Source of the DNA: Sporosarcina sp. FSL W7-1349
GTDB lineage: Bacteria > Bacillota > Bacilli > Bacillales_A > Planococcaceae
Assembly: GCF_038003045.1 (NCBI RefSeq)
Contig: NZ_JBBOOK010000001.1
Span: forward strand, 310,001 to 374,000
Direction of reading: 5' to 3'
Length of the DNA stretch: 64,000 nt
Each line of letters opens with the position of its first letter. Position 1 is the stretch's first letter. Positions 1 through 9,305 of this stretch are shown in pieces. The position numbers and the translations under genes are program-made. The notes under the pieces are model-generated. The model was not told where the DNA came from, did no database searches, and was given only the letters and a program-made list of their open reading frames with translations.

Positions 1-261
1 TTGATCGAATGGGCGAAGGAATACGGGAAGGTCCTGGAACTGAATGCCAACCCTTACCGGCTGGATCTGGCGACAGACCATTTAGTCATGGCCCAAGACC
101 TCGGCGTGCCAATTGCCATCAATACGGATGCGCATGCCATCGACCAATTACGGTTCATGGACGTCGGTGTGAAATATGGCCAAAAAGCATGGTTGAAAAA
201 AGAGACGGTCATCAACACATGGCCGTTGGAGAAATTCATCCGCGATATCGTGCGGAAATGA
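1..261 (+). CDS. polX: DNA polymerase/3'-5' exonuclease PolX, C-terminal end (partial)
   Basis: The last 86 codons of a gene that begins before the window. The residues fit the C-terminal PHP (polymerase and histidinol phosphatase) domain of bacterial family X DNA polymerases, including a metal-binding-like NTDAHAIDQ segment and the LELNANPYRLD stretch. PolX fills gaps in base excision repair and carries a Mn-dependent exonuclease in this domain. It sits 16 bp before mutS2, the same order as in Bacillus subtilis, so the two are probably co-transcribed. The polymerase half cannot be seen. Confidence 0.85.
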   Translation: MIEWAKEYGKVLELNANPYRLDLATDHLVMAQDLGVPIAINTDAHAIDQLRFMDVGVKYGQKAWLKKETVINTWPLEKFIRDIVRK

Positions 262-277
262 AAGGAAGTGTAAGACA

Positions 278-2635
278 TTGGAAAGCCGTGTCTTAAAAAC
301 ACTTGAATTTGATAAAATCAAAGAAATCGTGTCTGCATATTGTACGTCTTCCGCGGGGCGGTCCCTGATGGAGCAATTGGTTCCCGTCACTGTTTATGAA
401 GAGGTGGTCCGCCTCCTCGAAGAAACGGATGAAGCCCTCGCCATCCTTCGAGTCCGCGGCAATGTGCCGATGGGGGGAATCCACGATGTCCGGCCGCATG
501 CCAAACGAGCGCAATTGGACGGAATGCTGAGCAGCCACGAACTGATGGAAATTGCCAATACGATCCGGGCAAGCCGGATTTTGCGGCAATTCATCGAGTC
601 GGTCGAGACGGATGAAGATATCAATATCCCGCATTTCATTGCCAAAAAAGAGGCGTTTCCGATTTTGACCGGCTTGGAACATGAAATCAATGCGGCGATC
701 GATGATAACGGTCATGTCCTGGATAGTGCTTCTAGCCAGCTCCGCTCGATTCGTCAAGGACTGCGGATTCAGGAAGGGCGGGTCCGTGATCGGTTGGAAA
801 GTTATACACGGGGGCGGAATGCTGCCAAGATGTTGTCCGATTCGATTGTGACGATCCGGAATGATCGGTATGTCATCCCGGTGAAGGCCGAGTATCGGTC
901 ACATTTCGGAGGAGTCGTCCACGATATGTCGTCATCGGGGCAGACGTTGTTCATCGAACCGGATGCGGTCGTTCAGGCGAATAACGAGATCCGGCGTCTG
1001 AAAATGCAGGAGCAGGAGGAGATTGAAAAAATCCTCTTGGAGCTTTCCGCCAAAGTGCAGGAAGTCGCCCATGACCTCTTTGTCCTCGTCGGATTTTTGT
1101 CGGAAATCGATGTGATTCTTGCAAAAGCAAAGTACGGAAAAGAGCATAAATGCACGAAGCCGGAAGTGAACAATGAAGGCTATATCCGTTTGACGAAAGC
1201 AAGACATCCGCTCCTGCCGATCGAAAAAGCGGTCGCCAATACGATTGAGTTCGGCAAAGAGATTACGACAATCGTCATCACGGGGCCGAATACGGGTGGA
1301 AAGACGGTCACGTTGAAGACAGTCGGCTTGTGCACATTGATGGCGCAAGCGGGATTGCCGATTCCCGCGCTCGACGGTTCGGAAGTTGCCGTCTTCGATT
1401 CGGTGTACGCCGATATCGGGGACGAGCAGTCGATCGAGCAAAGCCTGAGTACGTTCTCTTCCCATATGGTGAACATCGTCTCCATCTTGAAAAAGTTCGA
1501 TGATCGCTCGCTCATTCTCTTTGACGAGCTCGGATCGGGGACAGATCCTCAAGAAGGGGCGGCGCTGGCCATTTCCATTTTGGATGAAGTCCATGGCCGC
1601 GGCGCGAGAGTGATGGCGACCACCCATTACCCTGAATTAAAAGCATACAGCTATAACCGGCCGGGTGTGACGAATGCCAGTGTTGAGTTTGATATTGATA
1701 CGCTTAGTCCGACTTATCGCTTGCTGATCGGTGTGCCGGGGCGGAGTAACGCTTTCGAAATCTCGAAACGGCTCGGCTTGCAAGAGAGGATTATCGACCG
1801 GGCGAAGACATTCACAGGCACTGATCGCGGTGAGGTCGAATCGATGATTGCATCGTTGGAATCCAGCCGTGTGCAATCGGAGAAGGATGCCGAGGAGACA
1901 CATGAAATCTTAATTGAAACGGAACGGCTGAAACAGGAACTGGAACAAAAATTAGCTGAGTTCGATGAGATGAAAGAACGCTTGGTAGAAAATGCAAAAG
2001 AGAAGGCGAGAAAAATCGTGGAGGACGCTAAACAGGAGTCCGAAGCAGTCATCTCCGATTTGCGAGCACTCCGGCTTAATGCCGGAGCTAATGTCAAAGA
2101 GCATGAGTTGATCGATGCGCGCAAGCGATTGGAAGAAGCAGCTCCCGCGGAACGCAAGAAAAAGACGGTCAAAGCGAAAGCTGCCCCACGTCCATTGCAA
2201 GCGGGAGATGAAGTGAAAGTGATCAGTTACGGGCAGAAAGGGACGCTCCTTAAAAAAGTGTCCGACACCGAGTGGGTTGTCCAAATCGGAATCCTGAAGA
2301 TGAAACTCGATCAGTCCGGCTTGGAATATGTCAAACCGGAGAAAGAGAAGCAGCCGGCGGTCTCCGCTTCCGTCAGAGGCCGGGATTCCTATGTCAAATT
2401 GGAACTCGACCTGCGGGGAGAACGGTACGAAGATGCTATCATGCGGACGGAGAAATATTTGGACGATGCCCTTCTCTCCAACTATCATCAAGTCTCCATC
2501 ATCCACGGGAAAGGGACAGGCGCTCTGATGCAAGGGGTCCAGCAATTTTTGAAAAAGCATCCACGCGTGAAAAGTTTCCGATTCGGAGAAGCGGGCGAAG
2601 GCGGCCATGGCGTCACAGTCGTGGAGTTGAAATAA
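278..2635 (+). CDS. mutS2: Endonuclease MutS2 (MutS-like ATPase with Smr domain)
   Basis: 785 residues, the usual length for MutS2. It starts at a TTG preceded by an AAGGAAG ribosome binding site. The core MutS-like fold carries the Walker A motif GPNTGGKT at about residues 336-343 and the Walker B segment LILFDELGSGTDP near 411-424. A coiled-coil, Lys/Glu-rich stretch (about 520-640) follows, and a C-terminal Smr nuclease domain contains LDLRGERYEDA and the HGKGTG motif. Unlike MutS it lacks the mismatch-recognition domain. In this family it acts in recombination control and, in B. subtilis, in rescue of collided ribosomes. It follows polX directly. Confidence 0.96.
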   Translation: MESRVLKTLEFDKIKEIVSAYCTSSAGRSLMEQLVPVTVYEEVVRLLEETDEALAILRVRGNVPMGGIHDVRPHAKRAQLDGMLSSHELMEIANTIRASRILRQFIESVETDEDINIPHFIAKKEAFPILTGLEHEINAAIDDNGHVLDSASSQLRSIRQGLRIQEGRVRDRLESYTRGRNAAKMLSDSIVTIRNDRYVIPVKAEYRSHFGGVVHDMSSSGQTLFIEPDAVVQANNEIRRLKMQEQEEIEKILLELSAKVQEVAHDLFVLVGFLSEIDVILAKAKYGKEHKCTKPEVNNEGYIRLTKARHPLLPIEKAVANTIEFGKEITTIVITGPNTGGKTVTLKTVGLCTLMAQAGLPIPALDGSEVAVFDSVYADIGDEQSIEQSLSTFSSHMVNIVSILKKFDDRSLILFDELGSGTDPQEGAALAISILDEVHGRGARVMATTHYPELKAYSYNRPGVTNASVEFDIDTLSPTYRLLIGVPGRSNAFEISKRLGLQERIIDRAKTFTGTDRGEVESMIASLESSRVQSEKDAEETHEILIETERLKQELEQKLAEFDEMKERLVENAKEKARKIVEDAKQESEAVISDLRALRLNAGANVKEHELIDARKRLEEAAPAERKKKTVKAKAAPRPLQAGDEVKVISYGQKGTLLKKVSDTEWVVQIGILKMKLDQSGLEYVKPEKEKQPAVSASVRGRDSYVKLELDLRGERYEDAIMRTEKYLDDALLSNYHQVSIIHGKGTGALMQGVQQFLKKHPRVKSFRFGEAGEGGHGVTVVELK

Positions 2636-2711
2636 AATAAAGCCCCCAATGAAACCTTTTCCCGTCTCAAACGTATAGGGAACCATGACCGTCGTAAAGG
2701 AGCCGTAAAGT

Positions 2712-3125
2712 ATGGGGAAAGAAGGGTTTTGGGGTCACCCATTAGTGGAAACGGCAGGCTATTTCAGCGTCGTTGTACTTTGTTTAGTCGTTTCCATGGT
2801 GTTATTTGAACTTGTTACGAAGTATAAAAATTGGGAGGAAATCCGGAAAGGGAATGTTGCGGTCGCTATGGCGACAGGCGGCAAGATATTTGGCGTATCC
2901 AATATATTCAGGTATTCGATTGAACAGCATAATACATTGCCCCAGATGATCGGATGGGGGCTTTTCGGTTTTACCCTGTTGGTCTTCGCCTATATCCTTT
3001 TCGAGTTCCTCACACCGAAATTCAATATCGACAAGGAAATCGAAGCGGACAACCGATCGGTCGGTTTCATCTCTTTGACTATCTCTGTCGGGTTGTCGTT
3101 CGTTATCGGGGCGAGTATATCGTAG
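2712..3125 (+). CDS. DUF350 family membrane protein (YshE-like)
   Basis: 137 residues with about four hydrophobic helices (about 13-32, 76-92, 110-135 and a weaker one near 45-60). The size, hydrophobic pattern and place between mutS2 and lcfA match B. subtilis YshE, a DUF350 protein of unknown role. The start is ATG with an AAAGGAG site 9 nt upstream. Probably the last member of the polX-mutS2 transcription unit together with the small peptide gene that follows. No enzymatic residues can be named. Confidence 0.75.
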   Translation: MGKEGFWGHPLVETAGYFSVVVLCLVVSMVLFELVTKYKNWEEIRKGNVAVAMATGGKIFGVSNIFRYSIEQHNTLPQMIGWGLFGFTLLVFAYILFEFLTPKFNIDKEIEADNRSVGFISLTISVGLSFVIGASIS

Positions 3126-3135
3126 GAGCTGTCAT

Positions 3136-3222
3136 ATGGAAAAGTTATCGAAAATTTTAATTGTCGTTTGTATCCTTTTCGTGCTCGTTGGAGTTTATTG
3201 GCTAGTTACCCAAACACCTTGA
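3136..3222 (+). CDS. Putative 28-residue single-helix membrane peptide
   Basis: A short reading frame beginning MEKLSKILIVV and ending LVTQTP. It starts 10 nt after the DUF350 stop and has an AGGAG site 7 nt before its ATG. Nearly the whole peptide is one hydrophobic helix. Its stop codon lies inside the left arm of the following terminator hairpin, a tight packing that supports translation to the end of the transcript. Function unknown; no homologue recognised. Confidence 0.45.
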   Translation: MEKLSKILIVVCILFVLVGVYWLVTQTP

Positions 3223-3243
3223 TATAATTATCAAGGTGTTTTT
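3213..3243 (+). terminator. Rho-independent terminator after the mutS2 unit
   Basis: A perfect 12-bp stem (AACACCTTGATA at 3213-3224 with its complement at 3229-3240), a 4-nt loop and a run of T. It separates the polX-mutS2-DUF350 unit from lcfA. Confidence 0.9.
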
Positions 3244-3265
3244 CAAATCGTTCGAATATTCTTTA

Positions 3266-3294
3266 TTGAAAGCGGAAACATTTTCTACTATAAT
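3266..3294 (+). promoter_or_regulatory. Sigma-A type promoter of lcfA
   Basis: TTGAAA at 3266-3271 and TATAAT at 3289-3294, separated by 17 bp, about 50 bp before the lcfA start. No FadR-type palindrome is visible next to it, unlike the fadR and thioesterase promoters. Confidence 0.75.
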
Positions 3295-3346
3295 AATAAT
3301 CAGGAGTGATAAGGGAATAGAATAGAGGAGAGAAAGGGGAGTTCAA

Positions 3347-5044
3347 ATGTCTGCAAAACCTTGGCTGGATTTGTATCCGCCCGAAATCTCAAAGACGCTG
3401 GAGTACGAAAAGGTTCCCATCCAAGATTATCTGACTCGTGCCGGAACAAAGTATTCCGATAAAGTTGCAATCCATTTTCTGGGGAAGGAAATTACGTACA
3501 AAGAGTTTTACGAATCTTCCTTGAAATTCGCCAATTATTTAAAATCGATAGGGATCGAGAAGGGGGATCGGGTGGCGATCATGCTCCCGAATTGCCCTCA
3601 AAGCGCCATCGCTTATTTCGGCATTTTATACGTCGGTGGGATCGTCGTACAGACCAATCCGCTCTATACGGAACGGGAGCTGGAGTATCAGATGAAGGAC
3701 TCGGGTGCTAAGGTCATCATCTCACTGGATATCCTTTTTCCTCGCATCTCGAAAATCCGAAAAAATACCGAGTTGGAGCATGTCGTCATCACCGGGATAA
3801 AAGACTATTTACCATTCCCGAAAAATTTAATCTACCCGTTCATTCAGAAAAAGGAGCATGGCGTCCAAGTGAAGGTGGAACATCGGGGAATGAACCATCT
3901 TTTCACGGAAATCATGAAAACAGCCAAACCCGAAAAAATAAGCTATCCTTTTGACTATGATGAAGATGTCGCCTTGCTGCAGTATACCGGTGGAACGACA
4001 GGCCCACCAAAAGGAGTCATGCTTACCCATGCCAACCTGACGTCAAACGTTAGGATGTGTGATGAATGGCTCTATGACTGCGAGGAAGGAAAAGAAGTGG
4101 TCATGGGAATCATCCCGTTCTTTCATGTGTACGGCATGACAACCGTATTGGTCTTGACCGTCATGCTGAGCAATAAAATGGTACTAATTCCTAAATTTGA
4201 TTTCGAATCGGCATTGAAGGCGATCGATAAGCAGAAACCGACTCTCTTTCCAGGCGCACCGACCATCTACATCGGTTTGCTGAATCATCCCGATATCGCA
4301 AAATATGACCTTTCTTCCATCAGAGCTTGTATAAGCGGCTCGGCAGCATTGCCGATAGAGGTGCAGGAGAAGTTTGAACGGATTACAGGCGGAAAGCTTG
4401 TTGAAGGATATGGATTGACGGAAACGTCCCCGGTCACCCATGCTAATTTCGTCTGGGCGAAGAATCGGGTAAAAGGGTCGATCGGCGTCCCATGGCCAGA
4501 TACGGATGTGATCATCTTAGGTCCGGAATCGACGGAACCGCTGCCAAATGGCGAAATCGGCGAGATTGCCATTAAAGGCCCTCAGGTGATGAAAGGATAC
4601 TGGAATAGACCGGAAGATACGGAGCAAACTTTCCGGGATGGCTGGTTGTTGACAGGAGATCTCGGTTATATGGATGATGAAGGCTATTTCTACGTAGTCG
4701 ACCGAAAAAAGGATATGATCATTGCCAGTGGTTTCAATATTTATCCGCGGGAAATCGAAGAAGTGCTTTATGAACACCAAGATGTCCAAGAATGTGTCGT
4801 AGCGGGCGTGCCTGATCCATATCGCGGGGAAACGGTCAAAGCATATATCGTGCTGAAAGAAGGAAGTTCGGTGACGGAAAAAGAATTAGATGACTATTGC
4901 CGGGCGAATCTTGCAGCCTTTAAAGTTCCAAGGATTTATGAATTCCGTGATGAATTGCCAAAGACAGCGGTCGGGAAAATCTTGCGAAGAGTGCTCGTCG
5001 ATGAAGAGAAAAAGAAAGCTCAAACAGAAACGCTCACTTCATAA
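3347..5044 (+). CDS. lcfA: Long-chain fatty acid--CoA ligase
   Basis: 565 residues, an AMP-forming acyl-CoA synthetase. The ATP/AMP signature YTGGTTGPPKGVMLTH lies near residues 211-226. The later adenylation motifs GYGLTETSP, the TGDLGYMDDEGY loop and the C-terminal lysine segment (PKTAVGKILRR) are all present. It activates long-chain fatty acids to acyl-CoA using ATP, the entry step of beta-oxidation. The ATG is preceded by an AAAGGGGAG site. Order lcfA-fadR-fadB-etfB-etfA is the same as in B. subtilis, which supports the symbol over other ligase paralogues. Confidence 0.93.
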   Translation: MSAKPWLDLYPPEISKTLEYEKVPIQDYLTRAGTKYSDKVAIHFLGKEITYKEFYESSLKFANYLKSIGIEKGDRVAIMLPNCPQSAIAYFGILYVGGIVVQTNPLYTERELEYQMKDSGAKVIISLDILFPRISKIRKNTELEHVVITGIKDYLPFPKNLIYPFIQKKEHGVQVKVEHRGMNHLFTEIMKTAKPEKISYPFDYDEDVALLQYTGGTTGPPKGVMLTHANLTSNVRMCDEWLYDCEEGKEVVMGIIPFFHVYGMTTVLVLTVMLSNKMVLIPKFDFESALKAIDKQKPTLFPGAPTIYIGLLNHPDIAKYDLSSIRACISGSAALPIEVQEKFERITGGKLVEGYGLTETSPVTHANFVWAKNRVKGSIGVPWPDTDVIILGPESTEPLPNGEIGEIAIKGPQVMKGYWNRPEDTEQTFRDGWLLTGDLGYMDDEGYFYVVDRKKDMIIASGFNIYPREIEEVLYEHQDVQECVVAGVPDPYRGETVKAYIVLKEGSSVTEKELDDYCRANLAAFKVPRIYEFRDELPKTAVGKILRRVLVDEEKKKAQTETLTS

Positions 5045-5052
5045 CATTCCGC

Positions 5053-5110
5053 TTGACTTGTTCGGCTATAACGATTAATATGAAAATATGAATGAACAAT
5101 CATTCATATT
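5053..5110 (+). promoter_or_regulatory. fadR promoter with FadR operator
   Basis: A promoter TTGACT (5053-5058), 17 bp, TAATAT (5076-5081) is followed at once by a palindrome with 11-bp arms, AATATGAATGA (5085-5095) and its complement (5100-5110). The core TGAATGA-N4-TCATTCA matches the known Bacillus FadR box. Its position just downstream of the -10 box suggests autorepression of fadR and probably of fadB-etfBA, relieved by long-chain acyl-CoA. The palindrome followed by T residues may also weakly terminate lcfA transcripts. Confidence 0.85.
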
Positions 5111-5130
5111 TTCTTTTTTTATGGTGGTGA

Positions 5131-5718
5131 ATGAACTTGAAAAGGGACAAGCCTAAATATAAACAAATAGTGGACGCTGCAGTTATCGTTATTGCGGAAA
5201 ACGGATACCACCAGGCGCAGGTTTCGAAAATTGCGAAAGAGGCCGGTGTGGCGGACGGAACCATCTATCTTTATTTCAAAAACAAGGAAGATATCCTTAT
5301 CAATGTATTCCGTGAGAAGATGGCGATTTTCATTAGCGAACTGGAAGAAATCCTGAAACGGAATCACACCGTATCGGAATTGTTATATGCGTTGATCGAA
5401 AACCATTTCCGGATTCTTCATGAAGACCGTCATTTGGCCATCGTCACCCAGCTGGAACTTCGACAATCGAACAAAGAATTGCGCACGCGCATCAATAACG
5501 TGTTAAGGGAGTATTTGGCGTTGCTTGATCAGATCTTGAAAAAAGGGATCGAAAATGGTGAGTTGGATGCCGACCTCGATATAAGGCTCGCCCGGCAGAT
5601 GGTGTTTGGGACAATGGACGAAACGTTAACGACTTGGGTCATCAATGATCAGAAATATGATTTGTTGGAATTGTCACCAAAAGTACATAAAATAATCATG
5701 CATGGGCTGAATGGGTAA
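5131..5718 (+). CDS. fadR: TetR-family fatty acid degradation regulator FadR
   Basis: 195 residues. An N-terminal TetR helix-turn-helix (about residues 8-54, including GVADGTIYLYFKNKEDIL) is followed by an all-helical ligand-binding domain. In B. subtilis the orthologue represses beta-oxidation genes and is released by long-chain acyl-CoA. The gene lies between lcfA and fadB and directly behind a canonical FadR operator, so orthology is well supported. A second copy of the operator stands before the thioesterase gene at 15556. Confidence 0.92.
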   Translation: MNLKRDKPKYKQIVDAAVIVIAENGYHQAQVSKIAKEAGVADGTIYLYFKNKEDILINVFREKMAIFISELEEILKRNHTVSELLYALIENHFRILHEDRHLAIVTQLELRQSNKELRTRINNVLREYLALLDQILKKGIENGELDADLDIRLARQMVFGTMDETLTTWVINDQKYDLLELSPKVHKIIMHGLNG

Positions 5719-5849
5719 AGAAATCTTTTTTCAAGAAGGAAATAAGGGGAGGGATGGCGAAAAGGGATTATGTCTTGAACTGCTCAGGTTGGGGTGTGTG
5801 CTTGTCCCTGGCAGGTCAGATGACGAAACGATGAAGGGGGATGGGTAGA

Positions 5850-6623
5850 ATGGAATTTCTTACTGTGAAAAAAGAAGAAGGTGTTGCAGTCGTTACAATC
5901 AACAGACCGCCTGCAAATGCACTTTCCCGTGCACTCATACTAGAAGTAGACTCATTGCTGGACCAACTAGAAGGCGATGACTCGATTCGTGTAATCGTAT
6001 TGCATGGGGAAGGCAAATTCTTCTCAGCGGGGGCAGATATTAAGGAATTCACAGAGGTCACGTCTGGAGAGGAGTTCTCCAAGTTGGCAGCTAGCGGACA
6101 ACAGGTGTTCGAGCGGTTGGAACGGTTCAAAAAACCGGTAATTGCCGCCATTCATGGCGCCGCACTCGGCGGAGGACTGGAGTTGGCGATGGGATGCCAT
6201 ATGCGGACCGTTTCCGAAAAAGCGAAACTGGGCTTACCTGAACTGCAGTTGGGGCTGATACCGGGATTCGCGGGTACGCAGCGCTTGCCTCGCTATGTTG
6301 GAATAGCAAAAGCAGCAGAAATGCTGTTGACGAGCGAGCCGATCAATGGGGTGGAAGCTGTTCGCCTCGGACTTGCCAACCATGCTTTCCCGGAAGAGGA
6401 ATTGCTTCCTAAAACAATTGAATTAGCTAAGAAAATGGTGAACAAAAGCCCGGTTGCGGTCAAAGCGGCCATTGAAATGCTTCAGTATACGAAGCATGCA
6501 AGTTACGATGAAGGTGTAAATGCGGAGGCCGCTTTATTCGGCGAAGTCTTTGTATCCGAAGATGCAAAAGAAGGAATCTCAGCATTTCTTGAAAAACGCC
6601 AACCAGTTTTTGTTGGAAAATAA
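5850..6623 (+). CDS. fadB: Enoyl-CoA hydratase (fatty acid oxidation)
   Basis: Crotonase-fold enzyme of 257 residues that hydrates trans-2-enoyl-CoA. The oxyanion-hole segments [10 protein letters not shown] and [12 protein letters not shown] are present, and the Glu of GGGLE is retained. An in-frame ATG at 5841 abuts the AAGGGGG ribosome site with no spacer, so the ATG at 5850, 9 nt after it, is chosen. It lies between fadR and etfB, as in B. subtilis. Compare the paralogue at 31685, where that Glu is missing. Confidence 0.9.
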   Translation: MEFLTVKKEEGVAVVTINRPPANALSRALILEVDSLLDQLEGDDSIRVIVLHGEGKFFSAGADIKEFTEVTSGEEFSKLAASGQQVFERLERFKKPVIAAIHGAALGGGLELAMGCHMRTVSEKAKLGLPELQLGLIPGFAGTQRLPRYVGIAKAAEMLLTSEPINGVEAVRLGLANHAFPEEELLPKTIELAKKMVNKSPVAVKAAIEMLQYTKHASYDEGVNAEAALFGEVFVSEDAKEGISAFLEKRQPVFVGK

Positions 6624-6649
6624 ATAGAAATCCAAGGAGGTCTGCAACT

Positions 6650-7423
6650 ATGAACATTTATGTATTAGTGAAACGGACATTTGATACGGAGGAAAAGATA
6701 ACGGTTACAAACGGCAAAATCGCGGAAGACGGTGCGGAATTCATCATCAACCCGTACGACGAATATGCCATCGAGGAAGCGATCCAGCTTCGGGACGCCC
6801 ATGAAGGGGAAGTGACGGTCATCACGATCGGGGACGAAGAAGCGGAAAAGCAGCTTCGTACAGCACTTGCGATGGGCGCGGACAAAGCGGTCCTCATCAA
6901 TACAGAAGACGATCTGGATGAAATGGACGAGTATACGGTCGCTAAAATCCTGGCGGAATACTTGAAAGACAAGGAAGCGGACATCATCCTTGCAGGAAAC
7001 GTCGCAATCGATGGCGGATCCGGCCAAGTCGGCCCGCGTGTTGCGGAACTTCTCGGCATCAATTATGTGACGACGATCACGGAACTCAATGTCGAGGGGA
7101 CATCCGTCAAAATTGTGCGTGACGTGGAAGGGGACTCGGAAACGATCGAGACATCCTTGCCATTACTTGTGACAGCACAACAAGGTTTGAACGAGCCACG
7201 TTACCCATCCTTGCCAGGCATCATGAAGGCGAAGAAGAAGCCGCTAGATGAATTGGAGCTCGACGACCTCGACATCGACGAGGATGACGTGGAACCGAAA
7301 ACGGAAACCGTCGAAATCTTCCTGCCTCCGCAAAAGGCTGCGGGCCGTGTGTTGGAAGGCGATGTAGCCGATCAAGTGAAGGAGCTTGTCAACTTGCTCC
7401 GCACAGAAGCGAAAGTGATCTGA
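6650..7423 (+). CDS. etfB: Electron transfer flavoprotein beta subunit
   Basis: 257 residues, the expected length. N-terminal MNIYVLVKRTFDTEEKI and the adenine-nucleotide-binding segment AGNVAIDGGSGQVGP fit EtfB. With EtfA it takes electrons from acyl-CoA dehydrogenases and passes them to the quinone pool. A strong AAGGAGG site precedes the ATG. It is 27 bp after fadB and 45 bp before etfA, so fadB-etfB-etfA are probably one unit under FadR. Confidence 0.95.
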   Translation: MNIYVLVKRTFDTEEKITVTNGKIAEDGAEFIINPYDEYAIEEAIQLRDAHEGEVTVITIGDEEAEKQLRTALAMGADKAVLINTEDDLDEMDEYTVAKILAEYLKDKEADIILAGNVAIDGGSGQVGPRVAELLGINYVTTITELNVEGTSVKIVRDVEGDSETIETSLPLLVTAQQGLNEPRYPSLPGIMKAKKKPLDELELDDLDIDEDDVEPKTETVEIFLPPQKAAGRVLEGDVADQVKELVNLLRTEAKVI

Positions 7424-7467
7424 ATTCAGCAGGTGAATGGAATCGTATCTATTAGGAGGGACTCAAT

Positions 7468-8442
7468 ATGTCTAAAAAAGTGGTAGTACTGGGAGAAGCA
7501 AGAGAAGGTGCTTTGCGTAACGTATCATTCGAGGCGATTGCAGCCGCGAAGACAGTTTCCGGCGGAGGGGAAGTCGTCGGTGTGCTATTTGGCGATTCCG
7601 TCCAATCGCTGGCGGAGGAAATGATCCACTACGGTGCGGACCGTGTCGTCACAGTGGAGCATCCGCATCTGAAACAATATACATCGGACGGTTATGGACA
7701 AGCGTTCCTGGCGGTCTACGAACAGGAGAAACCGGAAGCGATCGTCTTCGGACATACGGCGCTCGGGAAAGACCTATCTCCGAAAATCGCGAGTAAATTG
7801 GAATCCGGCCTGATCTCCGACGTGACGGCGATCGAAGGAGAAGGCGACGCCGCTGCATTTATCCGCCCGATCTATTCCGGTAAAGCATTTGAAAAAGTGA
7901 AAAACAAGGAAGGTCTCCTCTTCGTGACGATCCGTCCGAACAACATTGCGCCGCTTGACCATGATGCAAGCCGTACGGGCGATGTCTCTTCCGTTTCGGT
8001 CGATATCGCGAACCTTCGCTCGGTCATCTCGGAAGTCGTCCGCAAGGCAACAGAAGGCGTGGATCTTTCGGAAGCGAAAGTGGTCGTGGCGGGGGGCCGC
8101 GGTGTGAAAAGCGCGGAAGGCTTCGAGCCGCTGCAGCAGCTTGCGAATCTGTTAGGCGGTGCGGTAGGCGCATCCCGTGGGGCATGTGACGCGGACTACT
8201 GCGATTACTCTTTGCAAATCGGCCAAACGGGGAAAGTGGTTACACCTGATCTGTACATAGCGGCAGGAATTTCAGGGGCGATCCAACATATGGCAGGGAT
8301 GTCGAACTCCAAAATCATCGTGGCAATCAACAAAGATCCAGAGGCGAACATCTTCAAAGTGGCGGATTACGGAATTGTCGGCGACCTGTTCGAAGTTATT
8401 CCGATGCTGATTGAAGAGATTCAAAAAGTGAAAGTAAGCTAA
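7468..8442 (+). CDS. etfA: Electron transfer flavoprotein alpha subunit
   Basis: 324 residues. The C-terminal FAD-binding half has the signature region GRGVKSAEGFEPL, GASRGACDADYCD, QIGQTGKVV and SGAIQHMAGM followed by INKDPEANIF. It binds FAD and pairs with EtfB. A strong AGGAGGG site precedes the start. It ends the fad/etf unit; a stable terminator follows 15 bp after the stop. Confidence 0.96.
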   Translation: MSKKVVVLGEAREGALRNVSFEAIAAAKTVSGGGEVVGVLFGDSVQSLAEEMIHYGADRVVTVEHPHLKQYTSDGYGQAFLAVYEQEKPEAIVFGHTALGKDLSPKIASKLESGLISDVTAIEGEGDAAAFIRPIYSGKAFEKVKNKEGLLFVTIRPNNIAPLDHDASRTGDVSSVSVDIANLRSVISEVVRKATEGVDLSEAKVVVAGGRGVKSAEGFEPLQQLANLLGGAVGASRGACDADYCDYSLQIGQTGKVVTPDLYIAAGISGAIQHMAGMSNSKIIVAINKDPEANIFKVADYGIVGDLFEVIPMLIEEIQKVKVS

Positions 8443-8456
8443 TAGGTATAATCCGA

Positions 8457-8496
8457 CGCCCCGCCGTTCATTTCTCTGAACGGCGGGGCGTTTATC
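8457..8496 (+). terminator. Terminator after etfA
   Basis: A 14-bp perfect GC-rich stem (8457-8470 with 8477-8490), 6-nt loop, then TTTATCGTTTT. It ends the fad-etf transcript. Confidence 0.9.
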
Positions 8497-8561
8497 GTTT
8501 TACTCGTATATTCTAATAGTATATAAAGTGAACGAATGATTTGCGATTGGTGAGTCCAGTT

Positions 8562-8796
8562 GCTTGGAGTGGAAGGCGGCGACTCCAGCGAAGGCCGTTA
8601 CGAAGAACGGCCTTTGTGCCAAAAAGCGTAGCGTTTGGCAACAGGAGGATGCCTTAATTTCTGCTAAGTGCGCAGAAATTAAGGCAAATCGAACCCTTCG
8701 CTGTTCGATTGGCTGAAGCCATGCCCGCGGAAAGCGTCCGCCTGCTCCTGTCGCTACGCTTTCGTCGCAAACGAAATTTGGAACGGAAAGCAACAG
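8562..8796. repeat. Hairpin-rich intergenic repeat, copy A
   Basis: A noncoding element shared with 55248-55511 and, in worn form, 58372-58650. It starts with GGAGTGGAAGGCGGCGACTCC and ends near a GAACGGAAA motif. Inside are several hairpins: GCCGTTacgaagAACGGC, TGCCAAA/TTTGGCA, and a 14-bp arm pair around CCTTAATTTCTGC. The rest of the etfA-trxA gap holds only the trxA promoter. Confidence 0.85.
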
Positions 8797-8887
8797 TTTG
8801 GTTGTGATGTCCCTTTCTTTAGTTCATTTTATATAGAACAAGGGAAATGGACTTGTGGGCATATCGTTAGCCCGCCCTATAGGGCCA

Positions 8888-8896
8888 TGCTATAAT
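8888..8896 (+). promoter_or_regulatory. Extended -10 promoter of trxA
   Basis: TGCTATAAT, an extended -10 box, 37 bp before the trxA start; the -35 region (TTAGCC about 18 bp upstream) is poor, as often with extended -10 promoters. Confidence 0.55.
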
Positions 8897-8932
8897 ACAT
8901 CATAGTTGTTCTTACAAAGGAGGAAATTTTAA

Positions 8933-9247
8933 ATGGCTATTATTAATGCAACTGATCAGAACTTTGATGAAAATATTAAAGAAGGTCTTGTCCTTGTTGA
9001 CTTTTGGGCACCATGGTGCGGACCTTGTAAAATGATCGCTCCAGTATTGGAAGATCTAAGCGGAGATATCGAAGGCAAAGCCAATATCGTGAAAGTCGAT
9101 GTCGACAACAACCAAGGGACGGCAAGCAAATACGGCATCATGTCCATCCCGACTCTTCTACTTTTCAAAGACGGCGAAGTTGTCGATAAAGTTGTTGGGT
9201 TCCAGCCGAAAGAGTCGCTTGCCCAATTGATTGAAAAACACGCATAA
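8933..9247 (+). CDS. trxA: Thioredoxin
   Basis: 104 residues, the standard length, with the redox motif WCGPC at residues 28-32 and the cis-proline segment MSIPTLLLF. A cytoplasmic disulfide reductant for ribonucleotide reductase, PAPS reductase and others. AAGGAGG precedes the ATG. Own promoter and own terminator, so monocistronic; it stands between etfA and uvrC as in B. subtilis. Confidence 0.97.
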   Translation: MAIINATDQNFDENIKEGLVLVDFWAPWCGPCKMIAPVLEDLSGDIEGKANIVKVDVDNNQGTASKYGIMSIPTLLLFKDGEVVDKVVGFQPKESLAQLIEKHA

Positions 9248-9259
9248 TTGTCATTCCAT

Positions 9260-9292
9260 AACCGGGCCTTTCGGAAGGACCCGGTTTTTTTG
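9260..9292 (+). terminator. Terminator after trxA
   Basis: AACCGGGCCTT pairs with AAGGACCCGGTT (one bulge) and is followed by seven T. It ends only a few bases before the uvrC ribosome site. Confidence 0.88.
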
Positions 9293-9305
9293 GTAGGTGA
9301 AAGAA

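Noticed and set aside
932..2686. Several long minus-strand frames opposite mutS2
   Set aside because: Antisense shadows of a clear GC-moderate gene; no family signature.
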